Of a DNA stretch of 64,000 nt, positions 10,021-21,335 are shown in pieces. Made by a program: the position numbers and the translations under genes. The DNA comes from Prorocentrum cordatum. Its lineage: Eukaryota > Sar > Dinophyceae > Prorocentrales > Prorocentraceae. A model generated the notes under the pieces. That model saw only the letters and a program-made list of their open reading frames with translations, made no database searches and was not told the origin of the DNA. Numbering within the stretch: the first letter of the stretch is position 1; the number at the start of each line of letters is the position of its first letter. The stretch is taken from positions 96,436 through 160,435 of the forward strand of contig CAUYUJ010009491.1 of NCBI GenBank assembly GCA_963575745.1. The letters run 5' to 3'.

Positions 10021-11530
10021 AAAGATGGAAGGAGTAGGAATGAGGAGAAAGGGAGTAGGAGTCGGAGTGGGAGGGGGGGAAGGAGATCGGATGGAGGGGG
10101 GAGGTCGATCGGAGGGGAGATGAAGAAGAGAAGGGGGGCAACGGCGACAACCCAGGCAATGATGGACACCAGGACGGCGAGGACAACGGCGACGACGATG
10201 GCGGCAACGGAGACAACGACGGTAATGACAATCATGGTGATGATGGTGACGACGCCAGCACTGGAGCTTGGGCTCTCTCCCTGTCGAGTGGGCAACACTG
10301 TCACGCTCTCACGCTGAACGGGCACGCCCTGGTCGAAACGATTTCGGTGTGCAGACCGCGTGCTCGTGCGCGCCAAACATCAACAATGACATATCCATAT
10401 GCGCGCATGAACCAATAATAATACTGCGTGTTTCACTCCATGGTCTGGATGTGAGATGTTGCACACGCATGAGCGTGGCGCCGCATCCGCATCTCATGGA
10501 CACCAGATGTGGAAGGTAAGGATCAAGGGTAGGGGGGCGTGTGATCGCGTTCAGCAGCTACGTGCTCCCTCCCCCCACCTGCCCCTCCCTCTCCTCCGCT
10601 TCCGCGGTTCGCCTCCTCTTCCTCCGAATCCGACGACCACGATCACGACGGCAAGTAGAACAACAACAGCACCGACGCCCACGACGCCGACGACGGCGAC
10701 TGTGACGACCGCGACGTCGGCGAAGGTAACGACGGCGACGGCGACAGCAACCAACAGTGGCGACAACGATGGCAGGCAACGGCGACGGCTGCAGAGGCTG
10801 CGACGTCGGGGCCGACGCCCACGACGACAGCGTCGGCGGCGAAGCCGTCTGCGGCGGCGGCCGCGCGCGCCTCGCCGCCGCGGCCGTCCGCCGCGCCCCG
10901 CTGCCGCGACCGCGGCGGCTGTGAGCGCACACGCGGGCCTCTGCCGCCAGGGGGGGCGGCGGCAGGCATACAGCGGAGCCGACGGCGGTGGCCGCCGACG
11001 CCGCAGGACGGCGGCGGCGCCGTTCCTCCTCCTCCTTCTCCTCCTCCTCCTCCTCGTCCTTCTCCCTGTCCTCGTCCTTCTCCCTGTCCTCCTCCTACTC
11101 CTCCTCATCCTCCTCCTCCTCTTCCTCCTCCTCCTCTCGGCGGCGAGCCCGGGGGGAAGTGAGAGGGGGCAGGCCTTCTCAGAAGGCGGCGGCGGGTCTC
11201 CTCAGAAGCCGTCGCGCCTTCCAAGAGAAGACTGTCAGAGCCTCCTCTTGAAACAGAAACGGTGCCCGGGAAGGCCGGAGGGACTCCGAGAAGCCCCGCC
11301 GCCTCCTGACAACAAGGCCTGCCCCCGCTCACTCTCTCCCCCCTGGGCCCGCCGCCGATCCTCCTCATCAATCGCTTCTGTTGCTGAACTTCAGTTCCTA
11401 CTTCAAGCTCCCTCGGCGCTCGCGCGCTCTCCCCGCCGTGGTCCCGTTTCGGATGGGCGAGGGGGATATACGCCGAGCGTTACGTTGCTCCCATCGTACT
11501 GAAGCACCACATTCCCCCCCCCAAAAAAAA
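10021..11530. other. GC-rich and simple-sequence region, no gene
   Basis: GGAGTAGGAG tract (10020-10140), ACGGCGACG-type GC-rich DNA (10180-10260 and 10620-10920), CTC microsatellite (11025-11145), then unique sequence. The 348-codon open frame across it is Arg/Thr/Leu repeat-driven and is not accepted as a gene. Confidence 0.5.
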
Positions 11531-11625
11531 ATCGGGCGCCCCTGTACGGTATCGAACCGGTATCGAACGAGTACCGCCTCCCAGGGCACGACACCTGGAA
11601 ACTATCCAGTCTCGGTACCGCCTCG
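11530..11625 (-). other. tRNA-like 3' sequence (possible SINE head)
   Basis: On the minus strand ACCGGTTCGATACCG resembles a tRNA T-arm (GGTTCGA core). A second TCGTTCGATACC lies just before it, and GGGCGCCCGA followed by a nine-T run comes after. This looks like the end of a RNA polymerase III unit. No acceptor stem or anticodon arm could be built, so I do not call a tRNA. Confidence 0.2.
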
Positions 11626-11692
11626 CTGCTCGCATCCTTGCTGGTGGTCGAGGCTAAGGTACGTTGGAACATCAGAAGCCGAGCGAGCGCTG

Positions 11693-11912
11693 GTCCTCCT
11701 CCTCCTCCTCCTCCTCCTCCTCCTCCTCCTCCTCCATCCCAAGCCCCACCTCCTCTCCCTCCTCCTCCTCCTCCTCCTTCTCCTCCTCCTTCCTCCTCCT
11801 CCTCCTCCTCCTCCTCCTCCTCTCCTCCTCTTCCTCCTCCTCCTCCTCCTCCTCCTCCTCCTCCTCCTCCTCCTCCTCCTCCTCCTCCTCCTCCTCCTCC
11901 TCCTCCTCCTCG
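11693..11912. repeat. CTC microsatellite
   Basis: More than 200 bp of CTC/TCC units with few interruptions, inside GC-rich sequence that continues to about 12100. Confidence 0.9.
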
Positions 11913-12438
11913 TGGGACCCTCTCGCTTCCCGTGCGCCTCGCGCGGCGGACTCCGTGGCGCTGCGCGCCTTCCGGCCTTCGCGCGGCAGGCGGGCGGCAG
12001 GGCCTCCCTGGGCGCCCCGCAGGAGGGCGAGCGTGCGGGTGCGCTCTCTGCCGAGGCGCGTGCGGCCTCGGCATCGGCGCTCTGCGACACCTCGCCGCGG
12101 CCGGAAGTGGCGTCAGGCTCGGGCCCCGCTGCTCAAGGATACCGGAACTCTGGGGGCCCGTCTTCAGGGCTCTCAGGATCGCCTCAGAGGACCTGGGCCG
12201 TCTTGGAGCGTCGGGGCGCCCACAGACTGAAACAACGATGTCGCGTCAGAAGTCGATCCTGGCAGAAAATCGGTCGGGATGGTACGACACCCTGTGTCCA
12301 CATACGCCCGCTGCCAGCTCGCCTGGTTGACCATGGTGCCTGCCGCGGCCCAGCTTCCCAGCTCTAAATCGGGTATCGAAGGCCTGCAGACCTCAAAGAC
12401 AACGTGACCTGTCAGGCCACGCGTATCCTATCTATCAT
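11913..12438. other. GC-rich unique sequence, no gene
   Basis: GC-rich then mixed unique sequence leading to a MITE-A left end. A plus-strand frame near 12050-12330 is open but I see no domain. Confidence 0.35.
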
Positions 12439-12715
12439 CCGGTCGGGCCTGCCCCCCTACAGGCAGATGTTTGGCGAACAATGAGAAATATACTACAAAT
12501 ACACCAACATAGTCAAATAATAACTGAAACAAAAAAAACAAAATTTTGTTTGACAGTTTTTACATACTCCTCCTCCTCCTCCTCCTCCTCCTCCTCCTCC
12601 TCCTCCTCCTCCTCCTCCTCCTCCTCCTCCTCCTCCTCCCTCTCCTCCCTCTCCTCCTTCTCTCCTCCTCCTCCTCCTCCTCCTCCTCCTCCTCCTCCTC
12701 CTCACTTGCACTCAA
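12439..12715 (+). mobile_element. MITE-A left half fused to a CTC microsatellite
   Basis: The left terminus GGTCGGGCCTGCCCCCCTAC and an AT-rich interior match MITE-A (compare 12956). The right half is replaced by an expanded CTC tract (12568-12705). This suggests that simple-sequence expansion destroyed, or is anchored in, the element. Confidence 0.55.
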
Positions 12716-12955
12716 ATCTATCACCTGCAGCGGTGGTGGTGGGCAGGTCGGGCCACGAGGCCTCCGCGACAGCGCCTCGCTGCAGCCTCGCTAATGCAGA
12801 CACGCGCGGTGGCGGCTGACGTGGGCAGGATTGCGAAAAAACCCTTCGCTCGATTGCCAACAAAAAACCCTTCGTGGGCAGGATGTGTTTTTTTGGGGAA
12901 TCCTTCGTTGCAATCGATCGAAGAAAGAAAGCGAGAGCTATCGAACATTATCTTT

Positions 12956-13106
12956 AGGTCGGGCATGTCCCCCTACAGGCGGATTTGGGGCGCCAGATTT
13001 CAAAAACATAGCCCCAAAACGCACCAACATATTCAAAACGTGCGAAAACAGTGGTCCCCAGACTATATGTTTGAATGTTCCTCCTGTAGGGGGGCAGGCC
13101 CGACCT
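12956..13106 (+). mobile_element. MITE-A, complete copy (151 bp)
   Basis: Left end AGGTCGGGCATGTCCCCCTA and right end TAGGGGGGCAGGCCCGACCT are inverted copies of about 28 bp. The interior is AT-rich with ACATAGCCCCAAAACGC and TATATGTTTGAATG, shared with 62551-62711. Flanks TTTA and TGAA could be degenerate TTAA target sites. No coding capacity, so mobilisation would need a transposase elsewhere. Confidence 0.75.
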
Positions 13107-13125
13107 GAAGCTATTGAACATCATC

Positions 13126-13845
13126 CTGGCGAAGGGCCCACCCATATGCACTTGTGAGTACTGCAAGGCACGTGGGACGAAAGAGGGAAGCTTTTACGGG
13201 GCCGCGAGACGTGTGAGGGGTATGCGGACATGGGCGTGGGGACGGATGTGGACACCGCCGCCAAGGCCTTCGGAGGAGCTCCCTGGGGGCAGGCCACGAA
13301 ACGCGCAAGAGGCGTGCCGATATGGGCGAGGAAGACGCATGTGATCACAACCTCCGGGGCCTTCGGTGCAGCCCGCTTTCGGGCCGCGAGGGGCTGCACT
13401 GGGTCGTTGACTCCTCTATGGGGCCACGAAGCGCCGTAGTGGGTGGCGCGGGACGCATGTGGCCACAGCCGCAGGGGTCTTCGGTGATGCTCCTTCCATG
13501 GTCACGAAGCGCCGTGCTGGGTGGCGCGGGACGCATGTGGCCACAGCCACAGGAGCCCTCGGTGCAGCTCCCTGTCTGGCCACGAAGCGCCGTGCTGGGT
13601 GGCGCGGGACGCATGTGACCACAGCCACTGGGCCCTTCGGTGGAGCTCCCTGTGGGGCCACGAAGCGCCGTACTGGTTGGCGCGGGACGCATGTGGTCAC
13701 AGCCACTGTGCCCTTCGGTGGAGCTCCCTATGGGGCCACGAAGCGCTGTAGTGGGTGGCGCGGGGCGCATGTGGTCACAGCCACCAGGCAGGGCCTTCGG
13801 CGGAGCTCCCTCGGGGGCCACGAAGCGCCGTAGAGTGTGCGCTAA
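13126..13845 (+). repeat. 90-bp satellite family array 2
   Basis: A leader with GGCGAAGGGCCCACCCATAT opens the array. About eight units of about 78-90 bp follow, with GGAGCTCCCT, GGCCACGAAGCGCCGT and GGCGCGGGACGCATGTGG. It is a diverged subfamily of array 1. Confidence 0.8.
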
Positions 13846-14215
13846 AGTGAGGAGGAGGCAGGGGGGCAGGAGAAGGCAAGAGCAAGGGTGGCAGGAGGAG
13901 GGGAAGAAGGAGGAGGCAGGAGGAGGGAGAAGAGGAGGGGGAGGGGGAGGGGGAGGAGGAGGAGGAGGAGGAGGAGGAGGAGGAGGAGGAGGAGGACGAG
14001 GAAGAGGAGGAGGAGAAGGAGGAGGAGGAGAAGGTAAAGAGGTCCTGCGCTCTACAGATGGCAGACGTAAGGGGGAGGAGGCAGGAGGAGGAGGAGGAGG
14101 AGGAGGAGGGTGGAAGAGGGTGGCAAGGCTCTGCGCTGTACAGATAACAAAGGCAAGGGTGGCAAGAGGAGGGGGAGGAGACGAAGAAAAAGAAAAAGGA
14201 AAAGAAGGAACGCGG
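13846..14215. repeat. GAG microsatellite
   Basis: GGAGGAGGA units with AGGCAGGAGG interruptions, in two blocks split by about 50 bp of unique sequence. The interval ends in an AAGAAAAAG tract. Confidence 0.85.
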
Positions 14216-14534
14216 GGCGCTGTCTCTTTAAAACGACGACCCAGCAACAAGTTGGTCGGGGAGCAGATTTCCCGAACCCGCCAGGATGGCGACGATTAGA
14301 TTTCGTGGGGGCAACGCGGACAACTGGACACCTGTGGTGGAAAATGGGCTCGGGCCGTGAACAGATTTCCCTTCTGACCAACTTAGTCTTCAGACCCCCC
14401 CCGCGGATCGGGACACCGCACAAGGCTCTTCCACGGGCGCCTGTCCCAGAGGCCGCCGCGGAACGCGTCTCAGAACCCGTCGCGAAAGCACGAAGGCCCA
14501 ACGGGCACTCGCCGGCAGCTGGCGCGACCCCCGA
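14216..14534. other. Unique sequence between repeats
   Basis: About 320 bp of non-repetitive sequence. I see no gene, RNA or element ends in it. Confidence 0.35.
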
Positions 14535-14830
14535 AATCATCCTGGCGAAAGGCCCAACCATATGCAGTTGTAGGCACTGCATTATCTACACAGCTTTCGG
14601 TGGAGCTCCCTGTGGGGCAACGAAACGTGTGAGGGGTGTGCCGAAATGGAGCGGAAACGCCGTGCGAACCCTGCCACTGCGCCTTCGGTGGAGCTCCGCA
14701 TGGGGCCATGAAGCGTGTGAGGGGTGCCCGAATTGGTGGCGCGGACACATGTAGGCACCGCCACTGGGGCCTTCGGTGGAGCTCCCTAAGGGGCTACGAA
14801 ACGTTTGAGGGGTGTGCCGAAGTGGGTGGA
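14535..14830 (+). repeat. 90-bp satellite family array 3
   Basis: The leader CCTGGCGAAAGGCCCAACCA is followed by three units with GGTGGAGCTCCC near 14600, 14690 and 14780, and CGAAACGTGTGAGGGGTG. The array runs directly into a GAT microsatellite. Confidence 0.8.
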
Positions 14831-14877
14831 TATGATGGTGATTGCGACGGCGATGATGATGATGATGATGATGATGT

Positions 14878-14918
<41 letters not shown>

Positions 14919-15155
14919 CTGATGACGATGGCAATCATAATGATGATGACCACTTCGACGATAACGATGATGATGGTGATGATGATGCTGCTGATGATGA
15001 CGATGGTGATGGTGATGATGATGGTGGTGATGAACATGATGAATGATGACGATGATGATGATTATGGTTGCGTCGGTGATGGTGATGGTAATAATGACAT
15101 GATGATGACGACGATGATGATGATGATGCGGACATGAATGACGATGAGGATGATG
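14831..15155. repeat. GAT microsatellite
   Basis: GATGAT units with GACGAT and GGTGAT interruptions. PolyAsp and polyMet frames are artefacts. Confidence 0.9.
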
Positions 15156-15955
15156 GGATGATGGGATGATGGCCGATTATGATGCTGGGAGGGGGGAGGG
15201 TGGGAGGAGAGGAGGAGATGAGATGACGCGGGGCGCTGTCCCTTGAAAACGAGGACCCACCACGGTCACCACAATATGGTTGGGAGACAGAAGCGACTCG
15301 CAACGCTTGCGCTGATAATTACTGGAGGCTGCACAACAAATGGGGTCGGAAGATCGCACGGCATCACCGATGCATCGGCGACGCCGGGATGAAACAATTT
15401 GGTTCCCAGATTGCGCCGCATCTTCGACGCACCTGCGATGCGGCGCAATCCTCCGCGCCTATCATCTCCGATTGAAGGTCCCAGGAGGACTCTGGAGGCT
15501 CAGAAACGTCGCAAACTACCATGGCGAAGCCACTTTGGCCGCATCCCAGGGTCAATCAACGTCGATTCGGAAAATCCAACCGTATTGAGATGTGCGTCCA
15601 ACCGGGCTACATCGGCGCAGGACCGAAATCCAATCGGACTGGCCGCGCCAAGATTCACAACAGCGCCATGCAGGCATCGGGCCGCCTCGGATCGGATCGT
15701 ATCGCATCGGATCGCATCGGCCACGACCGATGCCGAATCGGATCGATCGGATCGACATTGGACATACGCAGCCGCGAAAGCCTGGCGGCCTGGACATACG
15801 CAGCCGCGAAAACCAGACACGGACGCGCGTCGCGACCGACCGCGCCGCGCCCCGGATCTCCGACGCTGGACGGGCCCGGTCCGACGGCTGCAGGGGTCTC
15901 GAGCTCTGTCTCTCTTGGGGTTGGTTTCTCCGGAACAACAAAGAGAAATATGGCT
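15156..15955. other. Unique and ATCGG-rich sequence
   Basis: Contains GCATCGG/GATCGGATCG short repeats at about 15685-15765 and two AGCCGCGAAA repeats near 15770-15810. The stretch 15338-15460 resembles one arm of the foldback at 26572-26745 (shared GGGGTCGGAAGATC and GATGCATCGGCG). No gene. Confidence 0.4.
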
Positions 15956-16035
15956 CCTCCTCCTCCTCCTCCTCCTCCTCCTCCTCCCCCTCCTCCTCCT
16001 GTTCCCCTCCTCCTCCTCCCCCCTCCTGCTCCCTG
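15956..16035. repeat. CTC microsatellite
   Basis: About 80 bp of CTC units, followed by about 200 bp of unique GC-rich sequence. Confidence 0.85.
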
Positions 16036-16244
16036 ACGTCCTCCGCCTCCTGCTCCTCAACGTCCTTGTCCAGCTCGTCGTCTCCGTCTGCAGGGTCGGC
16101 GGCACCGGCCGCAAGGCCTTCGCAATACGACACCCTTGCGGCAGAAGCCGTTGAACGGCTCCATACAGGTCGGTCAGAAGAAGTAGGTAGAAACATGAAG
16201 TAGGAAGGCGGATATAGTGGATTGGGTCCAGGTCCTCCCAGCAA

Positions 16245-16490
16245 AAGCATGTCGATTACTTTCAAAACGATCACCTTCAACGAAAGCAGAAGCGTGGAAA
16301 CACAGCAAAAGCATGCCGATTACTTTCAAAAGCGTGGAAACACGGCAAAAGCATGCCGATTACTTTCAAAAGCGTGGAGACACAGCAAAAGCATGTCGAT
16401 TACTTTCAAAAGCGTGGAAACACAGCAAAAGCATGTCGATTACTCTCAAAAGCGTGGAAACACAGCAAAAGCATGTCGAGTACTTTCGAC
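16245..16490 (+). repeat. 40-bp tandem repeat, six units
   Basis: The unit is about 40 bp and contains AAAGCATGTCGATTACTTTC followed by AAAAGCGTGGAAACACAGC. Six units are nearly identical, so the expansion is recent. A single relic (AGCATGTCGATTACTTTCGA) sits at about 16765 after the GAG tract. Because 40 is not a multiple of three, coding use is unlikely. Confidence 0.85.
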
Positions 16491-16541
16491 GGCCGGCGCG
16501 GCGCGAAGGGTCCCGGGCGCGGCGCGAAGGGTCCCGCGCGT

Positions 16542-16758
16542 GGAGGAGGAGGAGGAGGAGGAGGAGGAGGAGGAGGAGGAGGAGGAGGAGGAGGAGGAGG
16601 AGGAGGAGGAGGAGGAGGAGGAGGAGGAGGGGAGGAGGGAGGAGGAGGAGGAGGGGGAGGAGGAGGAGGAGGAGGAGGAGGGGGAGGAGGAGGAGGAGGG
16701 GGAGGAGGAGGGGGAGGAGGAGGAGGAGGAGGAGGAGGAGGAGGAGGAGGAGGAGGAG
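16542..16758. repeat. GAG microsatellite
   Basis: More than 200 bp of GGAGGA units placed between the 40-bp array and its relic unit. The GGCGCGAAGGGTCCCG sequence borders both sides. Confidence 0.9.
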
Positions 16759-16977
16759 CAGAAGCATGTCGATTACTTTCGACGGCCGGCGTGTACAGGC
16801 CCCGGGGCCCCGGGCGCGGCGCGAAGGGTCCCGCGCGTGGAGAACGCGTCGTCCCTCCTGGCCCTGGTCTGGTCTGGCCGTACGCACCCGAGTGGGGCGC
16901 GCTGCCGCGCCGACACCCTGGGCAACGGGCAGGCGTGGCTCCGCCCCCGCCAGGGGCTCCGGCAGGGCAGTGGGCGC

Positions 16978-17100
16978 AGTGACCTGCGCGCGTGCCCACT
17001 CTGCGGGGGGCCAAGGAGAGACCGACACCTCTAAGAACGCGACCTGCGCGCGTGCCCACTCTGCGGGGGGCAAGGAGAGAGACCGACACCTCTAAGAACG
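16978..17100 (+). repeat. 60-bp direct duplication
   Basis: Two adjacent copies of a 60-bp unit beginning GACCTGCGCGCGTGCCCACT and ending ACCTCTAAGAACGC. They differ at one or two bases. Confidence 0.8.
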
Positions 17101-17242
17101 CACCCTGGGCCTCTCCCGGGGTAGGCTCTGACAAAGAATGACGGGCCGAATCCAACCGTGGCGACCGGGGACGCGCAGCGGCATCGGCATCCTCGCCTTC
17201 CCTGCCTCGCCATCCAGAGGAGCCCAGAGGGGTCTAGGCAGG

Positions 17243-17378
17243 AAACTCTTGGAGGTCCGCGCGGACTCCTTGCATCGGCGCAGGACCCCCGCTCCCGGGC
17301 GCGCGGAGCGCGCCAGGGGCAGCGCCAGGGGGCTTCAGCGACGATCCGAGAAATCCGCGCGAACTTCTGGCGTCGCGG
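17243..17378. mobile_element. MITE-B, diverged copy
   Basis: Left arm GGAGGTCCGCGCGGACTCCT and right arm GAGAAATCCGCGCGAACTTC form an imperfect inverted repeat around a GC-rich centre, matching the element at 399-590. Confidence 0.5.
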
Positions 17379-17603
17379 CCTTCGGCAGCGGTTCCGTCGT
17401 CGTCGGTGCGTCTGAGTATCGTTTAACCGATCCCCATCCCCAGCGGCGTGGCCTGGGCCCCACTGGCCGATTCACCCCGGCAGATGGGAACAGAGGTCGT
17501 TCCCTTCGGGCTTCGAGGGGTGCATCCCCAAGTGGGGGGGTCAGTTGGTGGGGGTCTCGAAGGGGATGGGGATGGGGATAGGGGGTCAGTTAAACGATAC
17601 TGA

Positions 17604-17657
<54 letters not shown>

Positions 17658-18410
17658 GGGGCGGCGCTGGCGGCCAGCGGCGGCCAGCGGCCGGCGGCGC
17701 CCTCAAGCGGCGGCGGGCGGCGCACGCGCCGGCACCGAGCGGCGGCAGCCGGCGCGGCACGGCAGCCGCAGCCGCGCGGCGGCAGCCGCGCGGCCCACCT
17801 GGAGGCGCTGGCAGCGGCTGCGGCGCCGCCCGCCGGGCGGCCAGGCGCGCCTCTGCCGGCTCCGAGAGCAGGAGCGCGTTCCACTACTCGCGAAGTAGCT
17901 ACCCGCAAATCGCCCGGGCCCGCCGCGGGGGATCTGCGATGAATAGCATCGAAGCAGACATGTGTTTTTCGGGCAACGCGCCCGGTGAGAGACAGAGCCA
18001 GCCGTGGCCGTCGGTCGCGGGTTTCGCGGCGGCGTCGGTCTTTAGTTTCGGTCGCGGGCTGGCGTGGTCGTCGACGTCGTCGTCGTCGTCTCCGGCGTCG
18101 GTCGGTCGTCGTCCGTCGGCGTCGGTCGGCGGCAATCGCCGGAATCGTCGCCGCCGCTGCCGTTGTCGATGTCGGCCGTCGACGTTGTTTTCGTTGTCCT
18201 GCTCGCCGTCCTCATCAGCCTACCAATACTACTTGGCCTCCTCAACAAGCTCCCCGGCTCCTTGCCGTTCCCGTTCCTCTTCCGCCTCCCGAGCAGCTCC
18301 CTGGAAGACTAGATGATCTTCGCAGAAGTTGACTTGGGGTGGTGCGACCACGGTTGCGCAGCGTGGGAGGGAGACGAGTAGGAGGGACTGAGGAAGGTAC
18401 CATCATAGTC
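17379..18410. other. GC-rich sequence with CGT microsatellites
   Basis: CGTCGT tract at 17604-17656, GGCGGC-rich DNA to about 17880, and GTCGTCGTCG tracts near 18070-18200. Near 17412-17600, GTATCGTTTAACCGATCCCC and GGGGGTCAGTTAAACGATAC form an inverted repeat about 190 bp across, a possible further foldback element. No gene is supported. Confidence 0.45.
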
Positions 18411-18499
18411 ACAATCACCATCTTCTTCACCATCACAATTGCCATCACCATCAACATCAGCATCATCAGCATCAGCATCAGCATCAGCATCAGCATCAG

Positions 18500-18534
<35 letters not shown>

Positions 18535-18900
18535 CCATCATCCCACTACTATGAATGGCATCGCCACCACCACCATCACCATCATCATCATCATCATCCT
18601 CATCATCGTCATCATGATCAACATCATCACGATCACCATCATCATCAGCATCATCACCATCATCATCAACACCATCATCATCATAACGATCATCATCATC
18701 CGCATCATCAGCATCATCCTCATACGAACAATCACCATCATAATCACAATAAACATCACGATACGCATCATCATCAGCAGCAGCAGCAGCATCATCATCA
18801 TTGTTATCGCTATCGTCGATGCCAGCAGTATCATCAGTATCCTCATCATCAGTGCCATCGCCATCACCATCTTCATCATCATTACCACCAACGGCAGCAT
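18411..18900. repeat. ATC/CAT microsatellite
   Basis: CAT/CAGCAT/CACCAT units across almost 500 bp. Confidence 0.9.
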
Positions 18901-19405
18901 GCTACTGATAATTAGCTTCAGCTTCACAGTCTGCGGCAAGGCACCACGGCATAAATCATAGGCGGATCGTCGCAGAAGGAATCGCTGGGGTTCACGAAGG
19001 AGGAGGCCCCACCGAAGCTGCATGCATGCAGCTTCGGAAGTTGTCCCGAAAACGCATGCGTGCAGGTTCGGAGCGACGGGAAACCAAACCTCAAAAACAC
19101 ATACGTGCTGCCATCAGGCTGCGAGGCTTAGGCTTGCTGCTCCCTTCGCCAGTTCAAGTTCCGGTTTACAATGTTACTGCCATGCTTTCTGCACCATGCT
19201 ATAAATTGTTGAAGTCCGCGCGAGGGGGGGAGCCGAAAAGGGCCCGGTTACCATCCCCCAGTCGCGTTGTCTGAATTCATGCGGGGCCGTGGGACACGTA
19301 AGAACATGATCTTCCTACGAACCCGGAAAGGAATATAGAAACGTAAGACATGGCAACGTTTCAAAGACACCTGATTGGGCGACGGGCAAATGCAATGCTG
19401 AGTGT
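18901..19405. other. Unique sequence, no gene
   Basis: Non-repetitive sequence with GCATGCATGCAGCTTCGG near 19020. No convincing coding region or RNA. Confidence 0.35.
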
Positions 19406-20120
19406 ATCGATCTTGATGTACCGTGCCGAGGGCTTTGCTGTGCTGCGCCGTGCTGAACTGCGATGTGCCATGCCGCGATTGTGCTCGACAGCGTTGTGGA
19501 TCGAGTCCTCCTTTGCATGCGAGTCCTGACCGAACTGATCTGGATCTGAAGCTCGAGCTGCCTGAGCACATGGCAGCTGCCCCAGAGCTAATTGACAGGG
19601 GAGCATGCCAGGAAGACGCGCCGTGGAACGTTCCAAGGGACGCGCCAGGCGGCGTGCCAGGGGACGTGCCATGGGGACGCACCGCGGGACGTGCCAAGGG
19701 GACGCGCTACGGAACGTGCCAATGGACGTGCCACGGGACGAGCCAAGGAACGCGCCGCGCGACGTGCCAGGGGGACTCGCCACAAGACGCGCCACGGAAC
19801 GTGCCAGGTTGCAATGCTAAGTGAGTGTATCGATCTTGATGTACCGTGCCGAGGGCTGTGCTGTGCAGCGCCGTGCTGAACTGCGATGTGCCATGCCTCG
19901 ACTGTGCTTTATAGTGTTGTGGATCGAGTCCTCCGTTGCATACGAGTCCTGACCGAACTGATATGGATCTGAAGCTCGAGCTGCCTGAGCACATAGTCCA
20001 CATAGTAGCTGCCCCAGAGCTAATTGACAGGGGAACATGCCAGGAAGACGCGCCGCGGAACGTTCCAAGGGACGCGCCAGGCGACGTGCCAAAGGACGTG
20101 CCACGGGACGCACCGCGACA
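19406..20120 (+). repeat. Tandem duplication of a 421-bp unit carrying a GGGACGTGCCAAG minisatellite
   Basis: The start GTATCGATCTTGATGTACCG recurs 421 bp later (about 19407 and 19828), and the following sequence (CTGAACTGCGATGTGCCATG, then CTCGAGCTGCCTGAGCACAT) is conserved. Each unit ends in imperfect 10-18 bp repeats of GGGACGTGCCA / GGGACGCGCCA. The second unit is shorter and runs straight into the 60-bp array. Frames rich in Arg/Ala are repeat products. Confidence 0.75.
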
Positions 20121-21335
20121 CGAAAAATCACGTGGTGCCAACTCGGAACAACCATGTTAGATACACCCCTGAGTGGCCTGGACACGTTAAAACACGTGGT
20201 TCCAGCTCGGGACAATCATGGTAGAGATCTCCCTGGGTGGCCTGAGCATGAAAAAACACTTGGCTCCAGCTCGGGACAACCATGTTAGATACCCCCCTGC
20301 GTGACCTGGATACGCTGAATTCGCGCTCCCGCTCGAGACATCCTCGCATTGTCTTCCCTGGAGAGGCCCCCCAAGCGCAACCCCCTGTTCAGAGCAAGAA
20401 CACATCACTTTTCTGTCTTGGGACATGTGTTCGGGTAGCGCTTTTCGGCCCCCCTGTGCGCTTCCTGATAATTCGCCGTTGGGCCCGACGCCATGTTGGA
20501 TATCCCCCTCTTGTGCAGCCTGGACACGTAACAACACATGGTTCCAGATCGGGACAAGCATGCTAGATACCCCCTTGGGTGGCCTGGACACGTAAAAACA
20601 CATGGTTCCAGCGCAGGACCACCATGTTAGATTCCCCCCTGGGTGGCCTGGACACTTGACAACACGTGGTACCAGCTTGGAACAACCATGTTAGACACCC
20701 CCCTGGGCGGCCTGGAAACGTAAAAACGTGGGTGCCAGCTCTGGGCAATTATGTTAAGCCTGGACATGTAAAAACACGTGGTCGTTGCTCGGGACAACCA
20801 TGTTAGATACCGCCATGGGTGGCCTGGACACGTAAAAACACGTGGTGCCAGCTCGGGACAACCATGTTAGATACACCTCTGAGTGGCCTGGACACGTTAA
20901 AACACGTGGCTCCAGCTCGGGACAATCATGTTGAATACTCCCCTGGGTGGCCAGAACAAATAAAAACACGCGGTTACAGCTCGGGACAGCCATGTTAGGT
21001 ACCCCCCCGCGTGGCCTGGATACGCTGTATTCGCGCTCCCGCTGGAGACATCCACGCAATGTCTTCCCTGGAGAAGCCCCCAAAGCGCCACCCCCTGTCC
21101 AGAGCAAGAAAACATCACTGCGATATGTGCTCGGGTAGCCCTTTTTGGCCTCCCGTGCGTTACCTGATAATTCGGCGGTGGGCCCGACGCCATGTTGGAT
21201 ATCCCCCTGGGCGGCCTGCACACGTAAAAACACATGGCTCCATTTCGGGACAATCATGCTAGATACCCGACTGGGTGGCCTGGACACGTAAAAACACATG
21301 GTGCCAGCTCTGGACAACCATGTTAGATACGTAAC
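20121..21335 (+). repeat. 60-65 bp tandem array with embedded longer unit
   Basis: Units carry CTGGACACGTAAAAACACGT and GCTCGGGACAACCATGTTAG. The CCATGTTAG landmark recurs about every 61-65 bp (20151, 20279, 20621, 20686, 20806, 20867, 20990, 21319). Two longer inserts (about 20310-20530 and 21025-21195) share TCGCGCTCCCGCT and GCCCGACGCCATGTTGGATA. This points to a higher-order unit of about 700 bp. Confidence 0.8.
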
